From NCBI GenBank assembly GCA_934693135.1, contig CAKUVA010000023.1:1-31502 (forward strand): DNA of 31,502 bases, given 5' to 3'. The DNA is from an uncultured Bacteroidales bacterium (GTDB lineage: Bacteria > Bacteroidota > Bacteroidia > Bacteroidales > UBA932). Position 1 is the stretch's first letter, and every line of letters starts with the position of its first letter. The notes beneath the pieces are model-generated. The model saw nothing but the letters and a program-made list of their open reading frames with translations, did not search any database and was not told the DNA's origin. Of this stretch, positions 1-7,224 are shown in pieces. The translations under genes and the position numbers were made by a program.

Positions 1-77
1 ATCAGCTGCTTACTGATGCCCTTGGTGATAGGGTACAATCGCGTACCGCTACCACCTGCTAACACTATTCCTTTCAT
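1..77 (-). CDS. rfbA: Glucose-1-phosphate thymidylyltransferase, N-terminal fragment (cut by window edge)
   Basis: Only the first 25 codons are inside the window; the gene continues off the left edge. The translation from the ATG at 77-75 begins MKGIVLAGGSGTRLYPITKG, which is the nucleotide-binding GGSGTRLYP signature of sugar-nucleotide pyrophosphorylases, and the exact wording is that of RfbA/RmlA, which makes dTDP-glucose from dTTP and glucose-1-phosphate, the first step towards dTDP-L-rhamnose. It starts 9 nt after the stop of the sugar phosphotransferase gene and is therefore the third gene of the polysaccharide operon. A related nucleotidyltransferase cannot be excluded from so short a piece, but RfbA is by far the best fit. 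Confidence 0.85.
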   Translation of the reverse strand, partial: MKGIVLAGGSGTRLYPITKGISKQL

Positions 78-86
78 TATCAGTAA

Positions 87-1481
87 CTAATATGCTTGTT
101 TATCACCATGGAAGACTTGAGCTATCGTCATGAGGATTATCTTAATGTCGAGCCATGGAGACCAGTTTTCAATGTACCAAATATCATGTTCCACCCTCTC
201 TTTCATCTGTTCCAAAGTCTTTGTTTCTCCTCTACAGCCGTTCACCTGTGCCCATCCTGTAATTCCTGGTTGGACAAGATGACGAACCATATAGTCTGAT
301 ATGAGGCTTGAGTACATTTCCGTATGGAATTCCATGTGTGGACGTGGTCCCACAACAGACATATCGCCTTTGAACACATTGATAAATTGAGGCAGTTCAT
401 CAATAGATGTCCGTCGTATAAAATCGCCGAATTTGGTCTTTCTCGGATCATTCTCAGTAGCCTGAACCTTGTCAGCATCGACATTGACCTTCATTGATCT
501 AAATTTCAGACAATAGAAATCAACCCCATTATAGCCTGTACGTTTCTGGCGAAACAGGATCGGACCTGGGGAAGACAATTTTATACCAATTGCCGCGAAC
601 AACCAAACAAAAGGATACAATGTAATCAAAAACACCCCGGAAAAAATAATATCAAACGACCTTTTGACAAATTGGTTGAACGGATTCACAAGCGGTTCCT
701 GACGCAGACTGATGATAGGGACACGACCGAATTCTTCCCATTGCATACGATGATGCGGATAGCCATTCATGCTCGGAACGAACCAAAACTGTATAAAATT
801 GTCGTTGCAGTGTTTTATAATGCTATTTACGAGCATGGCATCCGATTTCGGATTCACAGAGCAGAAAAGTTCATCTATATCATTTGATTTCATGTAATCC
901 AATACATGTTCCATTCCACCAAGACATACTGCATCATCAGGAATCTGTGTCATATATTTATCTGAAAAAAATCCAAGAACATTATAACCATGAACGCCAT
1001 ATCCATGTTTCATAACATTGAAAATATGAATATTGTTCATATCTGCCCCAACAAACAGTACTCGAAGCTGATTCCGACCTGATTTTCGTGCATAGCTGAT
1101 GAACAGCCTAAAACTCAAATGACACAACATTAGAATCACGACTGCAGATATCATCTGTAGAGCAAGTAGTTTCACCGGAAGAATTCGATAAAATGACCAA
1201 ATCAAGAACGAGAATACAGCCACCGAAATAACGCCATGTCCGATAGCTCGCAATGTCACTTTCAGATATGTTATACGCCGTTCTGTCACCTTTATAGGTA
1301 TAATACTTATCGCTATAACATAGCTCACAACCATAAGGAAACATACTCCAAAGCACAACGGAAGTTGTCCGCCAGAAAGCATAGTCAGACTCAACACCAA
1401 CCCAAGCATCAGCAATATATCCACAATTATAATTGGGATTTTCAGCATAAAAAGCTCCCTCGAATAAACTCGACGTTTCAT
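87..1481 (-). CDS. Undecaprenyl-phosphate sugar phosphotransferase (WcaJ/WbaP-like polyprenyl glycosylphosphotransferase)
   Basis: This 464-aa inner-membrane protein should start polysaccharide repeat-unit synthesis by moving a sugar-1-phosphate from a nucleotide sugar to undecaprenyl phosphate. The N-terminal part has hydrophobic segments at about 12-32, 42-62, 82-100 and 106-127, followed by a CoA-binding-like Rossmann region (about 138-210). The catalytic bacterial sugar transferase domain fills the C-terminal 190 residues: KRSFD (273-277), a membrane hairpin (about 280-300), SPGP (304-307), LKFRSM (325-330), RRTSIDELPQ (356-365), VVGPRPH (376-382) and PGITGWAQV (405-413). All the usual family motifs are present and the length is normal. 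An alternative start is Met12. It lies between the UpxY-like antiterminator and rfbA in one minus-strand operon, so it probably commits the first sugar of the capsule or exopolysaccharide made by this locus. The sugar (glucose or galactose) cannot be told from sequence alone. Confidence 0.93.
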   Translation of the reverse strand: MKRRVYSRELFMLKIPIIIVDILLMLGLVLSLTMLSGGQLPLCFGVCFLMVVSYVIAISIIPIKVTERRITYLKVTLRAIGHGVISVAVFSFLIWSFYRILPVKLLALQMISAVVILMLCHLSFRLFISYARKSGRNQLRVLFVGADMNNIHIFNVMKHGYGVHGYNVLGFFSDKYMTQIPDDAVCLGGMEHVLDYMKSNDIDELFCSVNPKSDAMLVNSIIKHCNDNFIQFWFVPSMNGYPHHRMQWEEFGRVPIISLRQEPLVNPFNQFVKRSFDIIFSGVFLITLYPFVWLFAAIGIKLSSPGPILFRQKRTGYNGVDFYCLKFRSMKVNVDADKVQATENDPRKTKFGDFIRRTSIDELPQFINVFKGDMSVVGPRPHMEFHTEMYSSLISDYMVRHLVQPGITGWAQVNGCRGETKTLEQMKERVEHDIWYIENWSPWLDIKIILMTIAQVFHGDKQAY

Positions 1482-1508
1482 AGATATTATTGGTTACCAG
1501 TTAATTAA

Positions 1509-2561
1509 TTACACAAATAAATATCCGTGACGGATAGTCTGTTCTTCATATTCAGCCGCAAGACTCTGGCGTATAGGTTCTGGAATAAGCGCATCATTCA
1601 ACATATTGGAGATACGCACAGAGATACGATGCCCAACATTGAGCACTGGAGAAATATCCAATTCCTTAGAATTATACATTATTGCGAAATAATAGCCTAT
1701 CTCCTCCAACAGAAATGGCAATATCTCCACAGCCCTTTCATAGTGTCGAATAGCAATAAGCCTCAACGCCCTTTCGTGCCATAAATCCAAATTTGCTGCA
1801 ATAACCAAGACATCATTGAAGCTTGCAGGAAGAAAAAGAGACGCGTCAATGCTTTTCTGTATAGTAGTGAGATCTCTTGATGACGATGGGGTAGGATCAT
1901 CTTTTTTCAATGCCCTTGCCACTTCTTCCACTTTCTCAAAATGTTCCTTGTGTATTCCACCTATCGCAACCGTCATATCCCCCACACCCATGACAAGTTT
2001 CCTGTCTCTATCAATGCGAATGATATATCCTTGTAAACCTGACAAAGGGCCAGTGGTTATTTCTACAAGTGTATTTCCTTTGGCATAATGTCTCAATGGA
2101 TTTACTAAGAAACGGATTCTTGCCGGATCTGACTTAGAAACACGCATAAACGGTTGCATGATAGAATCAGGTATAACAGCAGCACTATGTGTACTACAGT
2201 CATTGACAAGATGGTACTGAGGAAAACGTTTCCTCAGATAACTACGAATATCGTTACAGCCTCCCTGAATAAAAAGTAAACCAGAAATAGTCGGATTATC
2301 ATTCAATGTTCTATGAATGAAAGTCTTAAATCCAACTTCTTTTCTTGCTATTTCCGAAAACCTAAGAGCATCTCGATTATGAATGAACATATACCCCCAA
2401 GGAAGACCATCAATGTAATCCTCAGATACTGGGCAAGTATTTATTACTTGTCCAGTAACATCGGTGCCTCTCCGAGCCCAATCACTACCAGTTTTTATAG
2501 TAGTCTGTAAACCAAGCTCTTTGGCTATAGGTTGAGCTATTGAACTATCCAGTTGCATCAT
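1509..2561 (-). CDS. Extended UpxY/NusG-family transcription antiterminator of a polysaccharide operon
   Basis: A 350-aa protein, about twice the length of classical Bacteroides UpxY proteins. Residues about 55-140 look like a NusG N-terminal domain (it begins LPWGYMFIH and ends near AAVIPDSIMQPFM, as in UpxY), and 162-210 look like the KOW domain (GNTLVEITTGPLSGLQGYI, then an Arg/Asp-rich strand and a final hydrophobic strand). Residues about 225-350 form a mainly helical extension that I do not recognise, and the first 50 residues are also extra. By family knowledge such proteins let RNA polymerase read through long capsule operons, and the gene is the first of one here: the sugar phosphotransferase starts 27 nt after its stop. 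Its own expression is probably set by the invertible segment upstream (2674-2865). Start at 2561 or one codon later. Confidence 0.82.
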   Translation of the reverse strand: MMQLDSSIAQPIAKELGLQTTIKTGSDWARRGTDVTGQVINTCPVSEDYIDGLPWGYMFIHNRDALRFSEIARKEVGFKTFIHRTLNDNPTISGLLFIQGGCNDIRSYLRKRFPQYHLVNDCSTHSAAVIPDSIMQPFMRVSKSDPARIRFLVNPLRHYAKGNTLVEITTGPLSGLQGYIIRIDRDRKLVMGVGDMTVAIGGIHKEHFEKVEEVARALKKDDPTPSSSRDLTTIQKSIDASLFLPASFNDVLVIAANLDLWHERALRLIAIRHYERAVEILPFLLEEIGYYFAIMYNSKELDISPVLNVGHRISVRISNMLNDALIPEPIRQSLAAEYEEQTIRHGYLFV

Positions 2562-2673
2562 GTCTCCACCTATTTTATGTCGTTGCAGGACAGGACCTTG
2601 TCGCTATCATGCATAGTTGGCATTAAATGTAGCTTTTTCATATCAGCATAAACTGATTTCCTCTCACATATCG

Positions 2674-2697
2674 TGACTTTCTCATATTATGAGAGAG
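2674..2697 (+). repeat. Left inverted repeat of the invertible promoter segment (IRL)
   Basis: A 24-nt repeat whose core CTCATATTATGAGAGAG (2681-2697) is the exact reverse complement of 2842-2858; the outer TGACT (2674-2678) also matches 2861-2865, with two mismatched bases between (22 of 24 match). The core is itself nearly palindromic (CTCATA-T-TATGAG), as expected of a site-specific recombinase site made of two half-sites. It lies 112 bp upstream of the antiterminator start. Confidence 0.8.
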
Positions 2698-2841
2698 CGC
2701 TTGCCCGTATTATATTGTATGTTAAGATATTACAAAAAGGTAACATGCATTATTCACATGTTTTCTTTTACATTTTCTATTTATAAGGCGAGAAAAGCAT
2801 GCTGATATTCAGAAAATTAACTATATTTGCATACACGTTGA
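2698..2841. promoter_or_regulatory. Putative phase-variable (invertible) promoter segment, currently OFF
   Basis: The 144 bp between the two inverted repeats are AT-rich, contain no gene, and hold a TATATTTG -7-like box on the plus strand (2822-2829) that would start transcription close to the right repeat, heading away from the antiterminator gene. Inverting the segment would put the same promoter next to the left repeat, reading towards the antiterminator. This is the layout known from invertible capsule promoters of Bacteroides fragilis, which are flipped by a recombinase (Mpi) encoded elsewhere. No recombinase gene is present in this window. That this segment inverts, and that it is OFF now, is inference. 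Confidence 0.72.
2822..2829 (+). promoter_or_regulatory. Promoter -7 box inside the invertible segment
   Basis: TATATTTG is an exact match to the Bacteroidota -7 consensus TAnnTTTG. The -33 element is weak (GCTG at 2801-2804, spacer 17). The predicted start, near 2836, falls at the inner edge of the right inverted repeat. Confidence 0.55.
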
Positions 2842-2865
2842 CTCTCTCATAATATGAGTGAGTCA
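2842..2865 (-). repeat. Right inverted repeat of the invertible promoter segment (IRR)
   Basis: This is the partner of 2674-2697: 17 contiguous bases (2842-2858) are its exact reverse complement, plus the outer five bases (2861-2865). The repeat sits in a longer near-palindrome, 2838-2866, with arms TTGACTC and GAGTCAA around CTCATAATATGAG. A direct hairpin function is possible, but the precise matching with a second copy 144 bp away favours a recombination site. Confidence 0.8.
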
Positions 2866-2898
2866 ATTTTCATATATGAACCTAAATGACCTAAGGCT

Positions 2899-2938
2899 AA
2901 AAAAAATAAGGAGGCTGCTTTATAAAAAGCAGTCTCCT
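2899..2938 (-). terminator. Intrinsic terminator of the lipoprotein operon
   Basis: A hairpin at 2909-2938 (arms AGGAGGCTGCTTT and AAAGCAGTCTCCT, one imperfect pair) is followed on the minus strand by a T-run (complement of the A-run 2899-2906). It lies 31 bp after the stop of the last lipoprotein gene and separates that operon from the invertible segment. Confidence 0.88.
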
Positions 2939-2969
2939 ACAAGATAGTAATGTTTAGATGCTTCACACG

Positions 2970-4583
2970 TTACTTGACATAGTAACCAGACTGAAGTTTA
3001 AGTGTCTCACCCCTCTTGATACCTATATTAGATCCAGTGTAAGAAGTACCACCAAGTTTATATTGGACAATGTATGTACCCTCCGGAAGGCTAGTTTTGT
3101 AGCTCTCCTGGTAGGAATAGACACTGCCAGACGAATCGAAATGATAGCTTTTAGGATCACTCGGCTTCTTGACATCAATGAAGACGATGTCAGTCATAAA
3201 CTTTTCTCTCTCGCTATTGACGAACTCCACATTACCGCAAGGAATTCTATTAGGCACAGGTAAATCTATGAAAAACTCTTGAGACTTAATAGGCCAGTCT
3301 CGAACGCCAGGCAATCCACCTGGAGCCTCAGAGAATAGGCTTTTATAATTTATATCACTCAATGTCACCTTCATCCTGTAGCGAGTGGTCACATCAAACT
3401 CCGAAGTATTCTCAACACTCCATACCCACCCACAATGAAAATCAAAAGTAGATCTGGATATTGCCGGAGGCTGAATATTGATGACTTGTGGAAGATTCTT
3501 TATGTCCAACTTATAGTGTATGCCACCATCCTTTGAATTGTCAATGATGGACAGATCTCTGATTTCACGTGTTCTGGAACTGCTGAAGTTACAACCTGAG
3601 CTCAATGAAAGCCCTGCACCAACAGAACCACCAGACAAACCGGCTTCGAAAGACCACGTCACACCAGATGTGTATGTCTGAGAATTTATAGTGGTAGACG
3701 GAGATGGAACTTGATTAAAAAGGACAGGAATCGAGTTACCTTTTTCATCGACAAGAGAAATGTCTACCCTATAACCTGTTAGGAAAAAGCCCATAAAATC
3801 ACCTGGCCAATCTGGTGGTACAGTTTTCTTGAACATGCCAAGATACATCCCGTCAGAAGCTACCGAGAATGTAGCATCAACAAGGTAGAAATCCCCGATG
3901 TAATTGTTTTTGGCCGACTTGAATGCATAAAGTGGGATGATTGAATAATATTGTTCGAAGCATCCGTTTCCTGTTAATCTTAGTTCGTTCTTTTTATACT
4001 TATAGATCAGTCCTTTATCAATTTTAAAGTCATAGGACGAAAAAAGATGTATGGACTGAAGTAAATCCTCGCCAGTCGTGTTTGCGGAATTAGCATCGCC
4101 CACCCAAGAAACAAGCCCATTAAGATTTGTTGGTGGAAAATCGTCCATCGTAAAGACTTTTCCACTCCTATGAAATGCAGCGAATAAGCAGTCATCAAGT
4201 GTCTCTGCCGATATAAATCCGATGTTTCGCTGCGAGAGAACTGATAGCAATGTCGAGGTTGGAGAAACCACTACCACCACAGCTCCGCGTTTGTAAGCAT
4301 TCCAAATCTCGTTATCCCTAATGTCTTTTTCACTAACAAAAACCACTTTAGCCTCGTCACATGGAACTTTCTTTCCTGTAAATCTTGAATATATCAATTC
4401 AAGAACATCATCCTCCAATTCAGACCATACACAATAATCCAAATCCGATGTTCGTTTTTCTTCTATAATCTTAGATTCTGGATCTGGCTCTATATCTGAT
4501 TTGCCATCGCAGGACCACAACATACCGAGAATCGTGCAGGACACGAGTATATTCAATAAATCAATTATTCTTCTCATAGTCAT
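2970..4583 (-). CDS. Leukocidin/hemolysin-like lipoprotein with extra N-terminal domain
   Basis: A 537-aa surface or periplasmic lipoprotein (signal sequence, lipobox LWSC with Cys25). Residues about 50-145 form an alpha/beta-looking extra domain absent from the neighbouring paralogue. Residues about 225-445 align by eye with the next gene: DFYLVDATFSVASDGMYLG (231-249), QVPSPSTTI then a serine/glycine-rich alternating stretch (291-340), NLPQ (363-366), WVWSV (386-390) and TTRYRMKV (399-406). The alternating small/polar region followed by an aromatic-rich region and a TxRYxxxx strand recalls the stem and rim of staphylococcal leukocidins and Vibrio cytolysins. Residues 445-537 look like a beta-sandwich tail. 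The pore-forming assignment is inference from pattern only; it could be another beta-rich adhesin. Last gene of the operon, 55 nt after its paralogue. Confidence 0.55.
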   Translation of the reverse strand: MTMRRIIDLLNILVSCTILGMLWSCDGKSDIEPDPESKIIEEKRTSDLDYCVWSELEDDVLELIYSRFTGKKVPCDEAKVVFVSEKDIRDNEIWNAYKRGAVVVVVSPTSTLLSVLSQRNIGFISAETLDDCLFAAFHRSGKVFTMDDFPPTNLNGLVSWVGDANSANTTGEDLLQSIHLFSSYDFKIDKGLIYKYKKNELRLTGNGCFEQYYSIIPLYAFKSAKNNYIGDFYLVDATFSVASDGMYLGMFKKTVPPDWPGDFMGFFLTGYRVDISLVDEKGNSIPVLFNQVPSPSTTINSQTYTSGVTWSFEAGLSGGSVGAGLSLSSGCNFSSSRTREIRDLSIIDNSKDGGIHYKLDIKNLPQVINIQPPAISRSTFDFHCGWVWSVENTSEFDVTTRYRMKVTLSDINYKSLFSEAPGGLPGVRDWPIKSQEFFIDLPVPNRIPCGNVEFVNSEREKFMTDIVFIDVKKPSDPKSYHFDSSGSVYSYQESYKTSLPEGTYIVQYKLGGTSYTGSNIGIKRGETLKLQSGYYVK

Positions 4584-4638
4584 AGAATTTCACTCAGCTT
4601 TTTCGTTTACTTAGTAAGCGAAAAAAAGTTGGTAAAGA

Positions 4639-5910
4639 TTACTTAAATCCGTAGTTAGTTAAAAGCTTCACCGAACCGCCCGTTGTCACTCTGACAAGGC
4701 CGGAATATCTGCGAGTTTTAATCTTTCCGTTTGCTCCCTTAATATCACATTGAAGCTCATAGTCTCCAGCCACAAGGAACAAGGAACATGTATTGCCATA
4801 ACTATAAACACTTTCGTCTTTATAACTTCCGGTTTCAGGATAACTCTTGTTGTACAATCTAACATTGGTCATAAATGTCCCATCTTCATTGTTTGTAAGG
4901 TCAAATTTTCCAGTCGGAGCTCTGTTTGGCATCGGAAGTTCTTTGGTTACAGAATACTTTTTTTGAACAAACTCAAGATCGTGATAATCAACACTCCCCG
5001 AGTAAAAATAAGACGCGCCATAGACAAGATTGTAAAGATCTATCATAACTCTGTACTTGGTATTTACATCATAATCTCTTGCAGGAACAGCCCATACCCA
5101 TTGACTATAGAAACTGATGGTCGAAGTCGAAACTAAAGGTGGATCAGTGATTTTATTAGACCTGAAACGAGGAAGATTGTTAATCACATAATCATAGCCT
5201 ACAGTAGAACCTTCATGCCTACTTAACACATCACAGTCACTGATCGTACGTGATGTGCTTGAGGAAATGGAGAAACCGGTGGTAGATGAAATCAAAGGAG
5301 ACGTACCACCTGTGATCCCACCTCCAATAGAGAAGTTCCATCCCGTAGTGTAGCTTGTAGAGCCTATAACTGTCTCAGGTGATGGCACTTGAACGAAATG
5401 TCCAACTTGAGAACCTGAAGTATTTATTATGGTAAAGTTTGAGCTTAAAGACTTAAGATAAAAACCACAAATCCGCGCATTGACACCTCCATGCTTCTTT
5501 GAAAAATTTCCAGTGTACATCTTACCTGATGCTATGGAAACTGTGGATGATACCAGATAATAATCCATTGCTTCAGAGTTACTTCCTTTAAATCCATGCA
5601 TCGGGGTGATTTTCAACTGAACATCCACTGCGAAACTACCTTCAAGAGAATCATGGCTCGATGCAACCACATTTGTTATCTTTTCCTTGATGTGATCCGA
5701 ACAAGTCGTGTATAAACTGGTTTCCTCCCAGAAAGATGATTCATCAAAGTTACCGGTGGAATTCTGTTCACCATCTGCTATAGATGATGGTTCATGGTAA
5801 TCTCCCTCTATTGTCACTTCGTCACCATAATTAGGATTGTCTTTTGAGCAAGAGATTGAGAAAAGCGCAAATGCCAGTACAGATGCAGAAATTAAGAAAT
5901 AACGTTTCAT
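4639..5910 (-). CDS. Leukocidin/hemolysin-like lipoprotein
   Basis: A 423-aa lipoprotein when started at the ATG 5910-5908, which gives a proper signal peptide and lipobox (LFSISC, Cys21); the reading frame is open 16 codons further upstream but that would bury the signal and overlap the gene before it. The mature part has DYYLVSSTVSIASGKMYTG (116-134), QVPSPETVI (174-182), a glycine/serine-rich alternating stretch (187-224) with YTTGWNFSIGGGITGG, then VGYDYVINNLP (237-247), WVWAV (271-275) and NTKYRVMIDL (283-292). Order and spacing resemble leukocidin-type beta-pore-forming proteins (amphipathic stem hairpin, then rim with aromatic residues), and match the next gene along most of their shared length. 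Role unknown; interbacterial or host-directed membrane damage is one possibility, ligand binding at the cell surface another. It starts 4 nt after the Ntn-hydrolase stop. Confidence 0.6.
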   Translation of the reverse strand: MKRYFLISASVLAFALFSISCSKDNPNYGDEVTIEGDYHEPSSIADGEQNSTGNFDESSFWEETSLYTTCSDHIKEKITNVVASSHDSLEGSFAVDVQLKITPMHGFKGSNSEAMDYYLVSSTVSIASGKMYTGNFSKKHGGVNARICGFYLKSLSSNFTIINTSGSQVGHFVQVPSPETVIGSTSYTTGWNFSIGGGITGGTSPLISSTTGFSISSSTSRTISDCDVLSRHEGSTVGYDYVINNLPRFRSNKITDPPLVSTSTISFYSQWVWAVPARDYDVNTKYRVMIDLYNLVYGASYFYSGSVDYHDLEFVQKKYSVTKELPMPNRAPTGKFDLTNNEDGTFMTNVRLYNKSYPETGSYKDESVYSYGNTCSLFLVAGDYELQCDIKGANGKIKTRRYSGLVRVTTGGSVKLLTNYGFK

Positions 5911-5914
5911 GTCG

Positions 5915-7075
5915 CTATAGGCTGTAATATAGTTTGCGTTTGTAATTTTTATCCACACAGATTATGGCTGTCTTCTTAGTCAAATTATAGACAACAGACC
6001 ATTGTGTGTTGCTTGTGATGTCACCACCTTCTGAATTCAAGTCCGTATGTACGTCATCAAGCAAAGACATACACTCATCCTCCGTCATTACACGATGCTT
6101 GGATTCCAACATCTCATGAAGTTTTTCATAACGTTCTCTTCCACCACCAATATTTCTCCAATCGTCGGAAAGATAGAAGTTAGTAACATGATCAGTATCA
6201 AGCAAATTAATCGACCAATCTTTTGCAGATGGAGCACTCAGAGGAGGTACTTCTCCTGGCCTATAATATTCAACTACAATGCTCTTTCCACTTGCATCTG
6301 CTATCAAAAAATGATAGTTAGCATCTGAGTTCTCACCATCAGCAAAAAAATTATGGGATCGGAAAACCTCCACGGCTTGATTAACACTTTCACACTTATC
6401 TAGCACTAACCTAATTGCAAGGGTCGGAACAATGTCACTCTTTTTCGAATCGTGCTGCACAGCCCCACCTGTGCCACGAAGAGACAAGACACCTATGAAT
6501 AGGCCTGAATCATTCATTCCGTCTAAACAGCAGTAAATGGATGCAGTGACAGGCACAGACAAATCCGTCTTTCCATCCGACAATGCCCCCGCAACATAAA
6601 CATCTTTATCTAAAAACGGCAGAGCAGAGATGCAGATGGATTCATGAACATTCTTTGTCACATTGTGCACGAGTATATTGGAAGACGACACAAATCTATA
6701 ATCGAAGTTGCGTCCCACTATCACATCACCCTCAGAGGATTTAACGCAGAAAGCGCTACATCCAAAATCCAAGCCTCCACTTACCTTGCTTAATGGGAAA
6801 CTTGTCAGGCAAGGAATGACTTTACCTAAAAGTTGAGCGCTCGAGCTGGCTCCACCACTCAACATAATCTCATCAATGCCATAATCAGCACTATATTTCA
6901 CGGAATACATATGTCCATCCGCTAAGTCCTTCAACGTGGATAGCATTGACTTCTGCTCTTCATTCTTCAAGAAATTAGCAGGATTGGCAGAGGTTTCAGT
7001 TTTACCCTTACAACAAGAAGGCAAAAAGCTAATTAAAACTGACAGATAAACGACAATATGAATAAGACGCTTCAT
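5915..7075 (-). CDS. Choloylglycine hydrolase/linear-amide C-N hydrolase family lipoprotein
   Basis: A 386-aa Ntn-fold amidase of the bile-salt hydrolase / penicillin V acylase / N-acylethanolamine amidase superfamily. A signal sequence ends in LPSCC (Cys21/22), suggesting lipidation. The core begins at GCSAF (Cys106), with GRNFDY (121-126), DGMNDSGL (185-192), NYHFLIAD (253-260) and a C-terminal NTQWSVVYN, all family landmarks. Cys106 should be the nucleophile, which must become N-terminal by cleavage, so the roughly 80 residues between lipid anchor and Cys106 would be a pro-segment, more like acid ceramidase or NAAA than like cytoplasmic bile-salt hydrolases. Substrate unknown: a bile acid conjugate, acyl-homoserine lactone or N-acyl amide are all possible. 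First gene of the three-lipoprotein operon, with a -7-like box (7142-7149) upstream. Confidence 0.8.
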   Translation of the reverse strand: MKRLIHIVVYLSVLISFLPSCCKGKTETSANPANFLKNEEQKSMLSTLKDLADGHMYSVKYSADYGIDEIMLSGGASSSAQLLGKVIPCLTSFPLSKVSGGLDFGCSAFCVKSSEGDVIVGRNFDYRFVSSSNILVHNVTKNVHESICISALPFLDKDVYVAGALSDGKTDLSVPVTASIYCCLDGMNDSGLFIGVLSLRGTGGAVQHDSKKSDIVPTLAIRLVLDKCESVNQAVEVFRSHNFFADGENSDANYHFLIADASGKSIVVEYYRPGEVPPLSAPSAKDWSINLLDTDHVTNFYLSDDWRNIGGGRERYEKLHEMLESKHRVMTEDECMSLLDDVHTDLNSEGGDITSNTQWSVVYNLTKKTAIICVDKNYKRKLYYSL

Positions 7076-7141
7076 AATAGTTTGATATTATAAATAGACT
7101 TCGAATCCTCATAGTGGCTAAACACACCAAGGAAACAAAGA

Positions 7142-7149
7142 CAAAAATA
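7142..7149 (-). promoter_or_regulatory. Putative promoter -7 box for the lipoprotein operon
   Basis: The minus strand reads TATTTTTG, an exact TAnnTTTG match, about 65 bp upstream of the Ntn-hydrolase start. The -33 region is poor (CTTTTC at 7173-7168), which would fit a promoter that needs an activator such as the neighbouring AraC-type protein. Confidence 0.45.
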
Positions 7150-7224
7150 ATAAAGGATGCGCTCATAGAAAAGACGACTCCGACGAATTAGCCAAGCCGC
7201 AAAAAAATTGTTATTCAGGCAATT

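Noticed and set aside
2581..2610. Small dyad GACAGGACCTTGTC in the antiterminator leader
   Set aside because: Only a few base pairs can form and the loop is tight; too weak to call an attenuator or riboswitch without comparison.
4750..5136. 128-codon open frame on the plus strand
   Set aside because: Antisense to the leukocidin-like lipoprotein, with no signal peptide or domain; the minus-strand gene is supported by its lipobox and its paralogue.
5911..5958. Sixteen-codon N-terminal extension of the second leukocidin-like lipoprotein
   Set aside because: It would overlap the stop region of the Ntn hydrolase gene and place polar residues before the signal peptide; the ATG at 5910 gives a proper lipoprotein signal.
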